Source of the DNA: Candidatus Rifleibacteriota bacterium
GTDB taxonomy: Bacteria; UBP17; UBA6191; JACPRK01
Assembly (NCBI GenBank): GCA_016213865.1
Contig: JACQZL010000102.1
Coordinates: 1 to 15,133, forward strand
Direction of reading: 5' to 3'
Length of the DNA: 15,133 nucleotides
The position numbers and the translations under genes were made by a program. Shown here in pieces: positions 14,600 through 15,133 of the stretch (position 1 is the stretch's first letter; every line of letters starts with the position of its first letter). The notes below the pieces were generated by a model that made no database searches, had not been told where the DNA came from, and saw only the letters and a program-made list of their open reading frames with translations.

Positions 14600-14800
14600 A
14601 CCACGAGAGTACACCTGCCTCCAGCCGTGGGCAACGGACAGGGGACGGAAGTCCGCCGGGCATCGCCGGGCGGCTGCGGATATGCGCTGAGCCTGTCGGG
14701 AGAGTCCTTTCTCCTCTCATTGCGACCGCACCGCGCGCCGGCCCAGGCTCCAGCTCTCGGAGCCCTCGGCGCAGCCTGTTGAACCAAGAGCGTGTCCGGG

Positions 14801-14835
14801 GATTTGCGATTTCAGATTTCGGATTTGCGATTGCA
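14801..14835 (+). repeat. 7-base phased repeat GATTTGC (five units)
   Basis: GATTTGC, GATTTCA, GATTTCG, GATTTGC and GATTGCA follow one another from 14801 to 14835. It is an AT-rich island in GC-rich DNA. From general knowledge, this element is scattered between genes in Planctomycetota and related phyla, giving the spurious peptide NPKSEIANP. It ends 20 bases beyond the 3' end of the minus-strand CARDB gene. Confidence 0.8.
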
Positions 14836-14854
14836 GAGGACGCCGCCCCCCTGC

Positions 14855-15133
14855 TCACGGGCCGCAGGAGGGAAGCTCGAGCGTCCGGGCGGACGGCACC
14901 GAGATCAAGGTAAGGCCTCGCCGCAGACGGACCTCGTGGGTTTCGGGCGGTCCGGCCTCCGCCACCGCGAGCGCAGGGTCGGACCTGTGAAACAGCGCCG
15001 GCGACCGAACCTCGGGCAGGTTCAGACCCTGCAATGAGAGCGTTGTGTTGTTCTGTTCGTCCGTCTCCTCGAACCGCCCAGGCCGGTCGACTGTCGCGCC
15101 CACGAGGTAGTCGCCAGCCACCAGCCCCGCCGG
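14855..15133 (-). CDS. C-terminal end of a CARDB-type surface or secreted protein (5' part outside window)
   Basis: The minus-strand frame enters from the right edge and stops at TGA 14857-14855, giving 92 visible residues. It starts PAGLVAGDYLVGATVDRPGR and continues FEETDEQNNTTLSLQG. This is the closing strand pattern of a CARDB (cell adhesion related domain found in bacteria) immunoglobulin-like fold: GxYxVGAxVD...ETxExNNT. The remaining 40 or so residues are charged and proline-containing, without an obvious sorting motif. CARDB proteins are usually large, exported and calcium-binding or adhesive. The gene's size and other domains cannot be judged here. Reading the frame to the edge shows no internal start, so it is surely a partial gene. 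Confidence 0.75.
   Translation of the reverse strand, partial: PAGLVAGDYLVGATVDRPGRFEETDEQNNTTLSLQGLNLPEVRSPALFHRSDPALAVAEAGPPETHEVRLRRGLTLISVPSARTLELPSCGP

Noticed and set aside
13133..14782. Plus-strand open frame (549 codons) opposite the Rpn-type gene
   Set aside because: The minus strand matches a known protein family throughout; the plus frame is its reverse.
1..15133. tRNA, rRNA, insertion-sequence ends or replication origin
   Set aside because: No cloverleaf, rRNA-like segment, intact transposase with terminal repeats, or DnaA-box cluster was recognised by eye; a covariance-model scan was not possible.

Overview
The window is GC-rich DNA from a Gram-negative-type bacterium: it encodes a complete envelope-spanning RND efflux pump with an outer-membrane factor. 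The mix of an FHA-GAF-prokaryotic RING protein, Rpn-type (PD-(D/E)XK) nuclease remnants, secreted TolB/PKD and CARDB proteins, and many short intergenic repeats fits Planctomycetota best. Acidobacteriota, Myxococcota or a related lineage cannot be excluded; this is an inference from gene style, not a phylogenetic result.

Layout. Positions 1-2780 (minus) hold most of a large secreted protein in which TolB-type beta-propeller blades alternate with PKD-like domains; it runs off the left edge, and its start falls at a run of ten C that may be an indel. Positions 2781-3393 are repeat-rich and gene-free. Positions 3394-3875 (plus) are a decayed Rpn-family nuclease/transposase gene. Positions 4098-5204 (plus) encode an FHA-GAF-RING signalling protein. 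Positions 5205-5872 are intergenic, with inverted repeats and 8-base phased repeats. Positions 5873-12437 (plus) form a metal-efflux-type operon: a small His-rich exported protein, an outer-membrane factor, a periplasmic adaptor and the RND pump. Positions 12617-13120 (plus) encode a 24-cysteine protein with a CXC (tesmin/LIN54-like) cysteine pattern followed by a CTCHY-like zinc-finger pattern; it has visibly lower GC than the pump genes and is the most unusual gene here. Positions 13121-13615 are mostly non-coding with 7-base phased repeats. Positions 13616-14599 (minus) hold a second Rpn-type gene of another subfamily, broken by a single TGG-to-TAG-like nonsense codon. Positions 14615-14854 are intergenic with another 7-base phased repeat. 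Positions 14855-15133 (minus) are the C-terminal end of a CARDB-type surface protein that continues to the right.

Function. The pump operon should move a cation or another toxic compound from periplasm or cytoplasm to the outside; the His-rich leader protein and the HGHAH tail of the adaptor support a metal. The pump's TM4 motif and substitutions at the CusA methionine sites argue against a simple copper/silver assignment. No metal-sensing regulator lies in the window. The Cys-rich gene next to the pump could bind metal in its own right or be an unrelated, transferred zinc-binding nucleic-acid protein; the sequence alone does not decide.
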